A stretch of DNA of 64,000 nt from Fulvivirga imtechensis AK7 (GTDB taxonomy: Bacteria; Bacteroidota; Bacteroidia; Cytophagales; Cyclobacteriaceae), in contig NZ_AMZN01000072.1 in assembly GCF_000331535.1 (NCBI RefSeq), forward strand, positions 49,729-113,728, read 5' to 3'. This document shows positions 52,761-62,158 of the stretch, piece after piece (position 1 is the stretch's first letter; the number at the start of each line of letters is the position of its first letter). Made by a program: the position numbers and the translations under genes. The notes under the pieces are model-generated. The model did no database searches and was not told where the DNA came from. It saw only the letters and a list, made by a program, of their open reading frames with translations.

Positions 52761-53546
52761 CTACCTACCGGCTCTCACCAGGCTATTTTGTGTAAAGTCC
52801 TGATCGCTGATGCCGGTTTTAAAAGCATAATTTTCAAAGATCAGTCTCGTTTTCTTACCCGTTTGATGGTTCTCCATTACCATTTGTGAAGCTCTCCAGT
52901 GTTTGCCCAGGTATTGTTCATAGCCATTATAATCCAGGGTTTTAAGTAATGCATTCTTACGGTCATAGAAATCAATTTTTTCAATTCTGTAGTTGTCCTT
53001 GTTATACCAAACCACCTGCCTGGTATAGCCCGATTTAGGATCTACAGGGTATCGTTCCACTACCAAAGCCGAGACTCCATTAAGGTTATCCTCCTTAATA
53101 AACTTATAGGTATACTTTTCCACCTCCTGAGAAGAAAGGTCTTCATAGGCAAACTCGCTACCCATAAATGGTCCCGATTTATTATCGGATGATATTCTCT
53201 TTACCCTTTTTATCGATGGAAGATAAAGCCACTGATCATCAGAAGTTGTTTTATGGGTAAAGGTGAGGGTGGCTGTACCCTCTACATCCCTGGGGCTGTT
53301 GAAAACGATAAGCGATTTGTCACCATCTTCGTGCAACTCCAGTGTTTTATTTTCCAGCAATCGCTCACTCTCCTGACCATTTTTGTTGGTCAGGATCATT
53401 TTTAACGATACTTGTGAACTTTCAAACCCCCGATCGACCTCGTCAGCCTTTTCGGCAATAGCCAGGCCTTTTTGCTCGGGAGTTTGTCCCTGTGAAATGA
53501 ATGGTACAGAGCATAATACTGTTATAATTAATGCTATTTTTTTCAT
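52761..53546 (-). CDS. LolA-like outer-membrane lipoprotein-sorting protein
   Basis: A 261-residue periplasmic protein with a signal peptide (about 1-19). The open beta-barrel LolA/LolB fold is suggested by FESSQVSLKMILTNKNGQ, LIVFNSPRDVEGTATLTFTH, QWLYLPSIKRVKRISSDNK and the DUF4292-like tail. In operons with MMPL/RND pumps such proteins are thought to carry a lipid or lipoprotein across the periplasm. ATG at 53546 gives a normal signal peptide. It lies 84 bases after the pump gene. Confidence 0.86.
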   Translation of the reverse strand: MKKIALIITVLCSVPFISQGQTPEQKGLAIAEKADEVDRGFESSQVSLKMILTNKNGQESERLLENKTLELHEDGDKSLIVFNSPRDVEGTATLTFTHKTTSDDQWLYLPSIKRVKRISSDNKSGPFMGSEFAYEDLSSQEVEKYTYKFIKEDNLNGVSALVVERYPVDPKSGYTRQVVWYNKDNYRIEKIDFYDRKNALLKTLDYNGYEQYLGKHWRASQMVMENHQTGKKTRLIFENYAFKTGISDQDFTQNSLVRAGR

Positions 53547-53630
53547 TTTTATAGTTTTATAGTTTGACATATTTTTAACTCGCCAGGCTCCCGGAGAATA
53601 GACGCACAATACAAGGGTTCTTTATCATCG

Positions 53631-56018
53631 CTAGGCTGCCTGCATCTCCAGTTCTGCTTTTTTATCTGCTTCCTCTACCTCGTTGGTATTATTAGCGAAC
53701 ATGATCAACATGGCCGGCAACAGGAGAAAATCAAGGATCAGTGCAAGAGAAATAATAAGCATTGTGATCTTAGCCATACCGGAATTCATACCAAAATCTG
53801 ATTGAGCGATGACTAAAAAGCCCATCACCAGCACGAAAGTAGTGACTAACAAAGCCTGACCAACCGTAGAGAAAGCATATCGCACTGCATCTTCAGCGCC
53901 CATGTTCATTTCTCTTCTTGCTCTGAGATACTTGGTCAGAAAATGGACGGTATCATCAACGATAATACCGAGCGTCATGCCGAAAACTATGCTAATACCG
54001 GTATTGATGTACCCCACGAACAGTCCCCATAAACCAAGTCCCACAATCAGTGGAGTCAGGTTGGGGATCAGACTGATCAATCCGAAACGGAAGCTTTTTA
54101 TAGCAATGGCCAGTACAAAACTGATCAGCAATAGTGCAAGTACGGTACCGGTGATCATACTGTTGATCTGCCGTTGGGTCAGGTGAGCAAACATCATCGT
54201 ACTGCTAACACCCTCCGATTGCATATATGAAGGTGCGTTTCCCTTCAGCCAGTCACTCACCTGTTGCTCCAGGGCAAGCATTCTATTAGTCGAAATGTTT
54301 TTCAGTGTTACAATTACCCGGGTTTCAGACTTATCTACATTAACCTGGTTATTGAGGTCAAGCCCAAAAGGAAGTGACATCTCATAGAGCAACAGAAACT
54401 GCGCAGCCTGTTCCCTGTTGTCCGGAAGTGTATAATAGTCGAGATTATCACCATGCATGGATTTGTTCACCTGACGGGAAACTTCGGTAAATGAGTTCAC
54501 ATGGATTACCTCGTCATGCGTGTAAAGCCAACTCTCAAACTCCTGTAGCTTTTCGAGGTATGCCGGGTTATTAATACCTCCAGGCTCACCGGATCCCATA
54601 GAAAATTCCATGGTATAGATCCCGGTCAGGTGTTCACTGATATAGTCGGTGTCGGTTCTGAATTGAACATCCTTAGAAAAGTACTTGATAAACTCATCGT
54701 TCAGCTCATTGCTGAATATGAATACCGAAGAAATGACAATCACAGCCACACTTCCTATAGCTACTCTCCCTTTTTTGGCAATGACAAATTCAGCGAGCCT
54801 TTCCATAAAAGTAAGTGGTCTTTTTTCCATATTAGCCCTGGCTTTTATTCTTACAGGAAGAACTGCCAACAAAGCGGGTAAAGTGATCACTGAAAATATA
54901 AAAGCCGCGGTCATCCCTAATGAGGTCAGGTTTCCAAGATCGCGAAAAGGAGGCGAATCGCTAAAATTCATGGAAAGAAAACCTATGACAGTGGTAAGAC
55001 TGGTAAGGAACACCGGCAGATAATTGACCCTCAAACTTTCGATAATAGCCTCTCTCTTTTCAAGGCCATTTCTAAGCCCCTGCGTAAAAGTGATGAGAAT
55101 GTGGATACTGTCAGCCACCGCCAAGGTCATGATAATGTTCATGAAAGCTGATGAAGGCGGTGTAAGGAAGATACCGAGCCAACCGCCAAGCCCCATAGCA
55201 GTGACAATCGAAAAAATGATCACTACCAAAGTGGCAAACGTACCGCTGATGGTTCTGGTAAATAACAGAATGGTAACGAGGACGATTAAAAACATCAGTG
55301 GCGTTAAGGTAGACATATCGTTAAATGCTGCTTCCTGAAAAGCATTGTTCAGCATCACCATTCCAGAAGTGTAAATATTCAGATTAGGATATTTTTCCTG
55401 AAATGCCGCTATTTGCTCTCTGGCATATACCACCACTTTTTCATTGTCTTTTGGGTCGCCATGGTCCGGTAGCTTCACTGTAATGTTCACTGCAGTAATA
55501 CTCCCATCTTCATCCACCAGGCGATTTTTAATTCTTGGGTCAGTAGTAGCTATACTTTTAATGTCAGCTAACTGCCCGGCAGTCAGGGTCTCTGCATTAC
55601 TTACAAGGTCATCTACATAAAGATCATCTCCTTCTGAACGGGTGTATTGAAAATTCGTAATGGCATCCACCCTTGTTGAAAAGGATGTTTGCCAGCCCAG
55701 AGCTACAAATTCCTCAATAGCGCTCAAAGTAGAAGGTGAAAAAACATTACCATCTTTTGGTTCAAATACTACGAAGACATTATCATCTTTGGTGTATTTG
55801 TTTTGAAGCGCGTCATAGGCCAGCAATTGCGGGTTGTCTTCACTGAAGAAAACATGATAATCGCTATTGAAGGTTATATTCTTTGCCCCATAGCCGGCTG
55901 CCAGCACAGATAGCACTGACGCCAAAATAAGCATCCATCGGTAGCGGATCACGAATCTGGCCAATCCAGCGCCAAATTTTCCACTTTTGGATTTCAATGA
56001 TTGAAGGCGGTTGTTCAT
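53631..56018 (-). CDS. MMPL/RND family transporter
   Basis: A 795-residue inner-membrane pump. Twelve membrane helices are arranged as two repeats of 1+5 with large periplasmic loops. Examples are WMLILASVLSVLAAGYG, MFLIVLVTILLFT, IIMTLAVADSIHILITFTQG and TGISIVFGMTLGIIVDDTV. The sterol-sensing-like D-x-x-x motifs (ADSIH, VDDTV) carry the proton-relay Asp. It is a lipid/hydrophobe exporter type. It heads an operon with the LolA-like and barrel genes and is divergent from the MarR regulator. Confidence 0.93.
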   Translation of the reverse strand: MNNRLQSLKSKSGKFGAGLARFVIRYRWMLILASVLSVLAAGYGAKNITFNSDYHVFFSEDNPQLLAYDALQNKYTKDDNVFVVFEPKDGNVFSPSTLSAIEEFVALGWQTSFSTRVDAITNFQYTRSEGDDLYVDDLVSNAETLTAGQLADIKSIATTDPRIKNRLVDEDGSITAVNITVKLPDHGDPKDNEKVVVYAREQIAAFQEKYPNLNIYTSGMVMLNNAFQEAAFNDMSTLTPLMFLIVLVTILLFTRTISGTFATLVVIIFSIVTAMGLGGWLGIFLTPPSSAFMNIIMTLAVADSIHILITFTQGLRNGLEKREAIIESLRVNYLPVFLTSLTTVIGFLSMNFSDSPPFRDLGNLTSLGMTAAFIFSVITLPALLAVLPVRIKARANMEKRPLTFMERLAEFVIAKKGRVAIGSVAVIVISSVFIFSNELNDEFIKYFSKDVQFRTDTDYISEHLTGIYTMEFSMGSGEPGGINNPAYLEKLQEFESWLYTHDEVIHVNSFTEVSRQVNKSMHGDNLDYYTLPDNREQAAQFLLLYEMSLPFGLDLNNQVNVDKSETRVIVTLKNISTNRMLALEQQVSDWLKGNAPSYMQSEGVSSTMMFAHLTQRQINSMITGTVLALLLISFVLAIAIKSFRFGLISLIPNLTPLIVGLGLWGLFVGYINTGISIVFGMTLGIIVDDTVHFLTKYLRARREMNMGAEDAVRYAFSTVGQALLVTTFVLVMGFLVIAQSDFGMNSGMAKITMLIISLALILDFLLLPAMLIMFANNTNEVEEADKKAELEMQAA

Positions 56019-56041
56019 TTTACAGGATTTTTACGGTTTTA

Positions 56042-56126
56042 AAATATTTTGTATTTCGTAATATTTAATAACCGAAACGAATACCAAAAACTTTGGTTTC
56101 AAAATATTTCAATTTTCGAAATATTT
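56042..56126. promoter_or_regulatory. Twin MarR-type operators in the divergent promoter region
   Basis: Site 1 is AAATATTTT-7 bases-GTAATATTT (56042-56066, imperfect). Site 2 is AAATATTTC-7 bases-GAAATATTT (56102-56126, perfect). Starts are 60 bases apart, with the same 9-7-9 layout and a similar middle (GTATTTC, AATTTTC). They lie between the pump gene (start 56018, minus) and the MarR gene (start 56205, plus). Confidence 0.65.
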
Positions 56127-56204
56127 TTTAACTGAACATTTTTGGCTCCAGTTTTGTATTAATAGAAGTATTTTCATAAAATGCTAAAAATTTGACGAGG
56201 GCAC

Positions 56205-56693
56205 ATGAAGAACAGGGAAGAGCTTATCAATGAATTTATGGATGTATTTGAGCTGCTAATTGCAAAAACGCAGGAAACAGATCAATCATGTATAACTATT
56301 ATTGGCGCAAATGATATTACCAAGCAGGATTTAGCCATTATAGCATTTGTTGGCAAACGAGGAGAAGTGATCATGCGAGAGATTGCTGAATACCTGGACA
56401 TCCCCTACTCCACAGCTACAGGCATTATAGATAAGCTGGTGAATAAAAAAGTACTAAAAAGAGTCAATTGCCCTGACGACCGCAGAAAAGTAGCAGTAGG
56501 CCTCACCCCAAAAAAAGGCCAGGAAGTATTTCAGCAATTCACTGCCTTCCGACATGGCCTGGGAGCCAAAGTACTGGCGCCCATGGATGAACGTGACTTT
56601 GAAGATATGGACAGGATCATGAAGAAAATGGTGAAGCAGATCTCTGTAAATATGCAAAAGGAGGCCGATCAAAATATCGCAAAAGCACAATAG
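56205..56693 (+). CDS. MarR family transcriptional regulator
   Basis: A 162-residue winged-helix regulator: MREIAEYLDIPYSTATGIID is the recognition region and RVNCPDDRRKVAVGLTPKKG is the wing (DDRR). It is divergent from the pump operon with twin palindromes between, so it most likely represses both itself and the pump operon and is released by a hydrophobic ligand. Confidence 0.9.
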   Translation: MKNREELINEFMDVFELLIAKTQETDQSCITIIGANDITKQDLAIIAFVGKRGEVIMREIAEYLDIPYSTATGIIDKLVNKKVLKRVNCPDDRRKVAVGLTPKKGQEVFQQFTAFRHGLGAKVLAPMDERDFEDMDRIMKKMVKQISVNMQKEADQNIAKAQ

Positions 56694-56769
56694 ATCGCTT
56701 CCAAAACCCTCCATCACGGCTGCAAGTGACAGGCCATAACGAGAGGGTAAAAGCATTGCAGTAGTTCAC

Positions 56770-57396
56770 TCAATAAGAAAGCCCGGGTGTTTTTTGAATA
56801 TATTGGTCCGTATGCAACTGCTGCAGCATAAACTTTGCCACATCAGCACGGGATATTTTCAACTTTATGGCTTTTTCCGTTGCTGAGAATCCATGCCTGA
56901 ATTTACCGGTAACTTCTCCATCGGTAAACGCCCCCGGACGAACAATTGTCCAGTTAACAGAGGAATCCTTAATGTACCTTTCCTGCAACTCATGATCTAA
57001 AAAGGCTTTTTTCAGAAACCAGCCGAACATAATGTACTTCCAGAAAAAATTCAGGTTTGCTTTGCTATCACCAGCCCCCAAAGTAGTCTGACATATCAAC
57101 CGCTCCGCGCCTGATTTTTCCATTCCATGAATGATATTTCGTGTGCCTACAGCACGGATCTTCCCTGCTCTTCCGTCACCCAGCGTGCAAAAAACTGCAT
57201 CATGTCCTTTAACAGCTTTCTCTACTGAAACAGGATCCAGTACATCACCTTTTAAAATGTTGAGGTTATCATGCTTGATATCTTGCAGTTTTTCAATACT
57301 TCTGACAAAAGCAGTCACATCGTGTCCTAATGAAAGCGCCTGTAGCACAATTTGCTTGCCTATGCTCCCCGTTGCTCCGAAAATAATTAGTCTCAT
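56770..57396 (-). CDS. NAD(P)-binding atypical SDR (NmrA/YwnB-like)
   Basis: A 208-residue protein beginning MRLIIFGATGSIGKQIVLQA, the GxxGxxG dinucleotide motif of the atypical SDR group. KGHDAVFCTLGDGRAGK and SSVNWTIVRPGAFTDGEV continue the fold. The catalytic YxxxK is not in the usual form, as in NmrA-like sensors and flavin-reductase-like relatives. It follows the MarR gene convergently and is preceded, on its own strand, by the AraC gene. Confidence 0.86.
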   Translation of the reverse strand: MRLIIFGATGSIGKQIVLQALSLGHDVTAFVRSIEKLQDIKHDNLNILKGDVLDPVSVEKAVKGHDAVFCTLGDGRAGKIRAVGTRNIIHGMEKSGAERLICQTTLGAGDSKANLNFFWKYIMFGWFLKKAFLDHELQERYIKDSSVNWTIVRPGAFTDGEVTGKFRHGFSATEKAIKLKISRADVAKFMLQQLHTDQYIQKTPGLSY

Positions 57397-57510
57397 GTTT
57401 TTCTTTTTTTCAGCAAAACTATAGACAGAAAAACAGGTGAGATAGAATGCAACCGACAGCCAAAGAAAATCAAAAGATGGACCTGTGAAGGGAAGAAAAA
57501 AAGCTGCACC

Positions 57511-58290
57511 TTAGCTAGCTAGATATTCTCTGGGAGTAAGACCGGTAAATTCCTTAAATGTCCTAATAAAATGAGACTGGTCGGCAAAGCCGTTGTCAAA
57601 GGCGATGTCTGTTAGCTTGGTTTGTTGGTTTGACTTCAACTGCTCAATAGTCGCATTGAACCTACATATTCTTGCATATAGCCGGGGTGTAATGCCTACA
57701 TGTCGCAGAAACATGCGCTCAAAGGTTCGCTCTGACACACGCAGGTCTTTTTGAAGTGATTTCAAGGTCACACTTCCCGCTGATGCTGTCATTTTATTAG
57801 TAACATACTGCAGCTCACTTTCAACTGAAAGGTTATTTCTTGTGATCAATTTGATCAAAAAATCCGACAATAAATATACTTGTCGCTCAATAGAAGCCTC
57901 CTGACATAATTCCATGGTTTTGGCTACTTCACCAAACGGCAGCAGGTCAAAATCCAGACAAGTATCTGTAAACTCATGAGCTTCAACACCAAATAATGAC
58001 CTGATAACATGGGGGTAAAGATAGATTACAATGATCCTGCAGTCTCCTCCGGTAGTTATTTCGATAGGCTTCACTGTCTGGCCATATAGAAACAGTGAAG
58101 GAAGTCTTTTCTTTCCCTCATGGATCAGCAGGTCCTGACTTGACTCCTGGTACATTATACCCGGCAATCCATCAGCAAAGAATTTGAAGCTTTGCAAAGA
58201 GCCATTCAAGGTGTCAGATTGCAGTGTCCGTATGTCTTTGACAAAAGGACTCAAGACAGTATATACATCAGGTAACAGATTCTTTATCAC
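57511..58290 (-). CDS. AraC family transcriptional regulator
   Basis: A 259-residue protein with an N-terminal DUF6597-like domain (LPDVYTVLSPFVKDIRTL, FKFFADGLPGIMYQES) and C-terminal AraC helix-turn-helices (LKSLQKDLRVSERTFERMFL, DIAFDNGFADQSHFIRTFKE, FTGLTPREYLAS). It lies 114 bases upstream of the NmrA-like gene on the same strand; that gene is its likely target. Confidence 0.88.
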   Translation of the reverse strand: MIKNLLPDVYTVLSPFVKDIRTLQSDTLNGSLQSFKFFADGLPGIMYQESSQDLLIHEGKKRLPSLFLYGQTVKPIEITTGGDCRIIVIYLYPHVIRSLFGVEAHEFTDTCLDFDLLPFGEVAKTMELCQEASIERQVYLLSDFLIKLITRNNLSVESELQYVTNKMTASAGSVTLKSLQKDLRVSERTFERMFLRHVGITPRLYARICRFNATIEQLKSNQQTKLTDIAFDNGFADQSHFIRTFKEFTGLTPREYLAS

Positions 58291-58364
58291 AGAAACACTT
58301 TATTTCAATAAGAACAACAAATTTCGTTCAGATTGTTTTCTTTGAATTGAACGAATCCGACAGT

Positions 58365-59684
58365 TTATTTGTCGATGTATATTATTTCGCCATCTACAAG
58401 TTGCCACCTGGAAAAACTTCTTTCATTAACATCCCCGTTTCTATCAAAATCCAGCTTTCCCGTTATGCCTTCATAGTTCACATCTTTGCCACTATTTATG
58501 AACTCCCGCGCTTGTGAAAAATTTTCGCTCGTCACAGGCAGCCCTTTTGTTGCTACCATCTGTAAATGCAGCGATACCAGAAGTGGGTCTGTACTGTTAG
58601 CATTCATAACCGCCAATGCCATTAAATACACTATGTCATACGTATATTCAGCCGCAAGAGAGAGTGGCTTTTGTGCATATTTTTGTTCGTATTTGGCCGC
58701 AAACTTTTCATTTCCGGTAAAAGGCAGGTAAAAACCATACATGCCATTCAACACTTCTAGATTTCCCATCTGTGCCAGATCCTCTCCCGTAGCACCGTCA
58801 CTCATAACAATTACAGGTCTATAGCCGTCCGAAAATACCTTTTTCCGAGCCATCTGATGGGATATAGCTGAAAAACTTTTAGCCAGACTAATAACATAGA
58901 TAACATCGGGTTTACCCATTAGAAGGCTATCCAGCTTGTCACCCATATCATAATCATCAATATTAATATGTGGGTTGATTCTTACAGCGTTTAATATCAT
59001 TCCTCCGGCTTCCTCAAACTCTCTGGCAAATGTTTCCTGCAATGTACGTCCATAAAAATTATCATGATACAGCACCGCAGCCTTTTGACTTCCAAGGTCA
59101 CTATAGCAAAAAGCGGCAGCCTGTTTTCCCTGAACAGCATCGGAAGGACACGTTCTGAAAATAAGACCCCGGTCTTGCAATGCACTTACCGCAGGTGATG
59201 TGGCTGTAGGAGAAACAATCATGAAATCTTTTTTAGGTAGCAGTTGGTCCGACAGGTTTATAAGACCATCGGAGCTGGTCGGCCCCAAAAATAAGTGGGT
59301 GTTGTAGTTATCAATAAGGCGGTTTGCTCTTTTTACAATAAACTCTTCCGTTGCACCAATATCTGCCGGAACTAAAAAAAGCTTTTTACCTGATACCCCG
59401 CCCTGCTTATTAATCTCTTCAATAGCCAACTGGGCGGAGTTGATTAGCTCCTTTGTAAAATCAGGATAACCGGCCATCGGAAGCAGGTATCCGAGATTTA
59501 CAGTATTACCGGAAATAATGGCTGATGAATCCACGTCCAGTGGTAATAATGGCTTCACTACATCCACAGCCGAAAGCTCCTCCAAAGAAAACTCAAGGTA
59601 CCGCTCCTGTTGTTGAGCAAAGGCATTCGCTGTGAGTGAAATAGAAGCCGTAATTGTCATTAACCATTTTCCAACATATGTCAT
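58365..59684 (-). CDS. Periplasmic ligand-binding protein (type I, Leu/Ile/Val-like)
   Basis: A 439-residue protein with a signal peptide (about 1-23) and an ABC-type branched-chain amino-acid binding fold: VNLGYLLPMAGYPDFTKELI, AIEEINKQGGVSGKKLFLVP, LFLGPTSSDGLINLSDQLLP. A short SLEELSAVDVV element near the N-terminus resembles a motif found at the start of some TonB-linked outer-membrane proteins. No permease or ATPase gene is adjacent, so it may serve as a sensor or in a split transporter. Confidence 0.82.
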   Translation of the reverse strand: MTYVGKWLMTITASISLTANAFAQQQERYLEFSLEELSAVDVVKPLLPLDVDSSAIISGNTVNLGYLLPMAGYPDFTKELINSAQLAIEEINKQGGVSGKKLFLVPADIGATEEFIVKRANRLIDNYNTHLFLGPTSSDGLINLSDQLLPKKDFMIVSPTATSPAVSALQDRGLIFRTCPSDAVQGKQAAAFCYSDLGSQKAAVLYHDNFYGRTLQETFAREFEEAGGMILNAVRINPHINIDDYDMGDKLDSLLMGKPDVIYVISLAKSFSAISHQMARKKVFSDGYRPVIVMSDGATGEDLAQMGNLEVLNGMYGFYLPFTGNEKFAAKYEQKYAQKPLSLAAEYTYDIVYLMALAVMNANSTDPLLVSLHLQMVATKGLPVTSENFSQAREFINSGKDVNYEGITGKLDFDRNGDVNERSFSRWQLVDGEIIYIDK

Positions 59685-59866
59685 ACTACTGTTTTAGTTT
59701 ATTGCGTTAAAAAATTTGAATATCAGAAAAATATACCAATATGAGAAGTGCATAATGTATGGATTTCTGACATGGGGAAATACGTCCACAACACCTTAGA
59801 AAGCAGCCGGATGTTTCATTTCTACTAACTGCTCTTCGCGATGAGGATAAAATCAGGGATATCGAA

Positions 59867-59920
59867 AAACAAAAAAGTCTACAGGTCTCCGGCAAAATAC
59901 TAAGTCGGAATCTGTAGACT
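59867..59920 (-). terminator. Terminator of the DUF892-Hsp20 operon
   Basis: On the minus strand AGTCTACAG (from 59920) pairs with CTGTAGACT (to 59876), with inner TCCG/CGGA pairing, then TTTTTT. It lies 19 bases past the Hsp20 stop. Confidence 0.75.
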
Positions 59921-59938
59921 GGAATATATCAAGTGGGA

Positions 59939-60376
59939 TCAGGCTATCTCAATTGCCTTAACCGGTTTTCTCTTGGCTTCAGCAGTTTTTGGAAGATGTA
60001 TCCTGAGGATGCCATCTTCATATGCTGCCTTTATATTATCAGCCTGCACGGTTTGAGGCAGATCAAAAGATCGAAAGAACGATGTATAGTCATACTCCCT
60101 GCGTGTATAAGTACCTTTTTGCTCTTCAGATTCTTCCTCTTTTTCTGCCTTTATTTCCAGTATGTTATTATCAACGTCTACGTGAAAATCTTTTTTGGCC
60201 ATACCGGGTGCTGCCAGTTCTACCAAAAACTCATCATCGGTTTCTCTGATATTCGTTGCAGGTACTCTGGCATAACGAGTCGGTTGGTTGAAAAATCGGT
60301 CCATATCAAGTATATCCATTAGGTTGCTACGCATTCCGGGTAGCACATCCATTGCTCTTCTTGTTAGTAGTGACAT
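59939..60376 (-). CDS. Hsp20/alpha-crystallin small heat-shock protein
   Basis: A 145-residue holdase. The alpha-crystallin domain spans about 40-130 (DDEFLVELAAPGMAKKDFHV, NNILEIKAEKEEESEEQ, FDLPQTVQADNIKAAYEDGI). GILRIHLPKTAEAKRKPVKA is the C-terminal strand; the conserved I-x-I tail motif is IEIA. It binds unfolding proteins in the cytoplasm. It lies 32 bases after the DUF892 gene and shares its terminator. Confidence 0.94.
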   Translation of the reverse strand: MSLLTRRAMDVLPGMRSNLMDILDMDRFFNQPTRYARVPATNIRETDDEFLVELAAPGMAKKDFHVDVDNNILEIKAEKEEESEEQKGTYTRREYDYTSFFRSFDLPQTVQADNIKAAYEDGILRIHLPKTAEAKRKPVKAIEIA

Positions 60377-60408
60377 AGTTTTAATAGAAGGTTTAAATGA
60401 TGATTTTT

Positions 60409-60915
60409 TTATAGCGCCATGGAAACAGCCTTTCTATTGATCTCCTTCTCAGCGAGATTAGAAAGATCCTGATCAATGCCTTTTTCCTGCTCTAGCGCCT
60501 TATGCAGGCTATCGGCTATTTCTTTATGACCGATTTCCTTCGCATAAGAAGTCAGTGATCCAAAGCCGGTGATCTTGTTGTGGTTCAATCGCTGAATAGA
60601 ATTCACAATCACTGCATCACGTACCTCCGCATCCTTGCTTCGATCAATCAGGCTTTTAGTTTGTTTTATAATCGATTCACAACAGTGGTTTTTTTCACCC
60701 TGGGCGCTTGCATTCAGCTTCTTGAACGCTTCATCCAAATACCTGATCTCCGTATTTGCTACATCCAGTTGCCTGTCTATGATCTTCCTTAGCTGTTGAT
60801 TTGTTACCTGCTTTTGAATACCTGGCAATTCCTTCTGCTCCTGCTTAGCAGCGTCATAAAGCTCCCTTCCCTGTTCTAAAAAAAGGTCTTTGAGGTTTTC
60901 CAATTTCGTTGTCAT
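60409..60915 (-). CDS. DUF892 (YciF-type) ferritin-like protein
   Basis: A 168-residue four-helix bundle protein: ENLKDLFLEQGRELYDAAKQ with EQKELPGI, ANTEIRYLDEAFKKLNASAQ, HNKITGFGSLTSYAKEIGHK, and EQEKGIDQDLSNLAEKEINR. YciF-type ferritin-like proteins are stress-induced and may bind metals. It is the first gene of an operon with Hsp20. A -7-like TAATTTTG on the minus strand (60959-60966) precedes it. It fits a general stress unit. Confidence 0.86.
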   Translation of the reverse strand: MTTKLENLKDLFLEQGRELYDAAKQEQKELPGIQKQVTNQQLRKIIDRQLDVANTEIRYLDEAFKKLNASAQGEKNHCCESIIKQTKSLIDRSKDAEVRDAVIVNSIQRLNHNKITGFGSLTSYAKEIGHKEIADSLHKALEQEKGIDQDLSNLAEKEINRKAVSMAL

Positions 60916-61072
60916 ATTTAATGTGTTTTTAGTTGGACAATGGTTAAATAATTCCGTCCAAAATTACTCTGCGAACAGGGAGTAGGCCAATGACTTTTGT
61001 TATTGGAATAGAAGATTTGCATCCTGATGTTTAATAGCTGGCAACCCCGTTAAAAAACGGTTAAGCTGACGG

Positions 61073-62158
61073 CTACACTGTTTTACAATTAAACGATTCG
61101 GCAGTATCCTCAACCAGCCAATTGAACAGTGCCTTGGCTGACCGGTAAGTAAGCACTGTTGAAGGCTGTCCGGACCACATCGGAAGTAAATCATATCTGC
61201 GTAGAGCAAGTGCAGCTTTTCTCAGCGGTGCAAGGTATGTGCTTTGTGCCGGGTATGGCGCAAAGCTCTCCTGTGAGTTGTTCTTAAAATCCAGTATAAT
61301 TTTATTTGACAATGCTCGTGCCAAACGACCGGTATACACCTTTGTAAGTTCAGTTTTTAGTTGTGTGTCCAGCAGCTTTTGTTTGTGGTAATCGGGTGCG
61401 TTGGATTCATCAGTAGCCAGAAAAGCTGTACCTATTTGCACCGCAGATGCTCCTGCCTGCAACATAGCACATATACTCTTCCCATCAGCTATCCCACCAG
61501 CGGCTATCACAGGAATAGCCACATTTCTCACTACCTGAGCGACCAGGGGAATAGTTTTAGTTAATGACAGATCTGCAGGCTTAAGGAAAGAAGCCCTGTG
61601 CCCGCCTGCTTCTGTACCTGATGCCACTACCAGATCCACCCCGGCTTGTTCGGCTAGAACAGCCTCGTCTACAGTTGTAGCCGTGGCAATGATAACAATG
61701 CCGGTTTTCTTCAGCTCCAGAATGTAGTTTTGCGGTGGTATTCCAAAAATAAAACTCACTACCGGAGGCCTTGCCTTTAAGACAGCCTTGATCTGATCAT
61801 CAAAATTTGGGCTATCCGGTATTGAAAATTCGGGCTGCGGAATGCGTAGCTCATCAAAATATGGTTGAAAACGTTGTTTTAAAGCTTCAAAATCTTCAGA
61901 TCGATAGTGAAGCAGAGGATCATGTTTTAAGGGCACCCACAGGTTGAGGGCATAAGTTTTATTTGTCAACGACCTGATCTCGGCATTGATTCTTGTTATT
62001 TCTTTTGGAGTACAGGCATTTAATCCAAAAGACCCCAATCCACCTGAATTGGAAACAGTAGCGACCAGTTTGGCGGAAGAAAACCTTCCGCCAAATGGCC
62101 CTTGAATAATAGGATATTTAATCCTTAGCAGGTCAGTTACCCTTGTTTTGTTCCACAT
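61073..62158 (-). CDS. Nitronate monooxygenase-like FMN oxidoreductase
   Basis: A 361-residue TIM-barrel flavoprotein of the YrpB/nitronate monooxygenase type: RIKYPIIQGPFGG, VATVSNSGGLGSFG, DLVVASGTEAGGHRASF, PVIAAGGIADGKSICAML with AGASAVQIGTAFLATDES. Such enzymes oxidise nitronates or act as enoyl-type reductases. The start ATG at 62158 overlaps the end of the NTF2-like gene by 26 bases, which couples them. The whole barrel is present. Confidence 0.92.
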   Translation of the reverse strand: MWNKTRVTDLLRIKYPIIQGPFGGRFSSAKLVATVSNSGGLGSFGLNACTPKEITRINAEIRSLTNKTYALNLWVPLKHDPLLHYRSEDFEALKQRFQPYFDELRIPQPEFSIPDSPNFDDQIKAVLKARPPVVSFIFGIPPQNYILELKKTGIVIIATATTVDEAVLAEQAGVDLVVASGTEAGGHRASFLKPADLSLTKTIPLVAQVVRNVAIPVIAAGGIADGKSICAMLQAGASAVQIGTAFLATDESNAPDYHKQKLLDTQLKTELTKVYTGRLARALSNKIILDFKNNSQESFAPYPAQSTYLAPLRKAALALRRYDLLPMWSGQPSTVLTYRSAKALFNWLVEDTAESFNCKTV

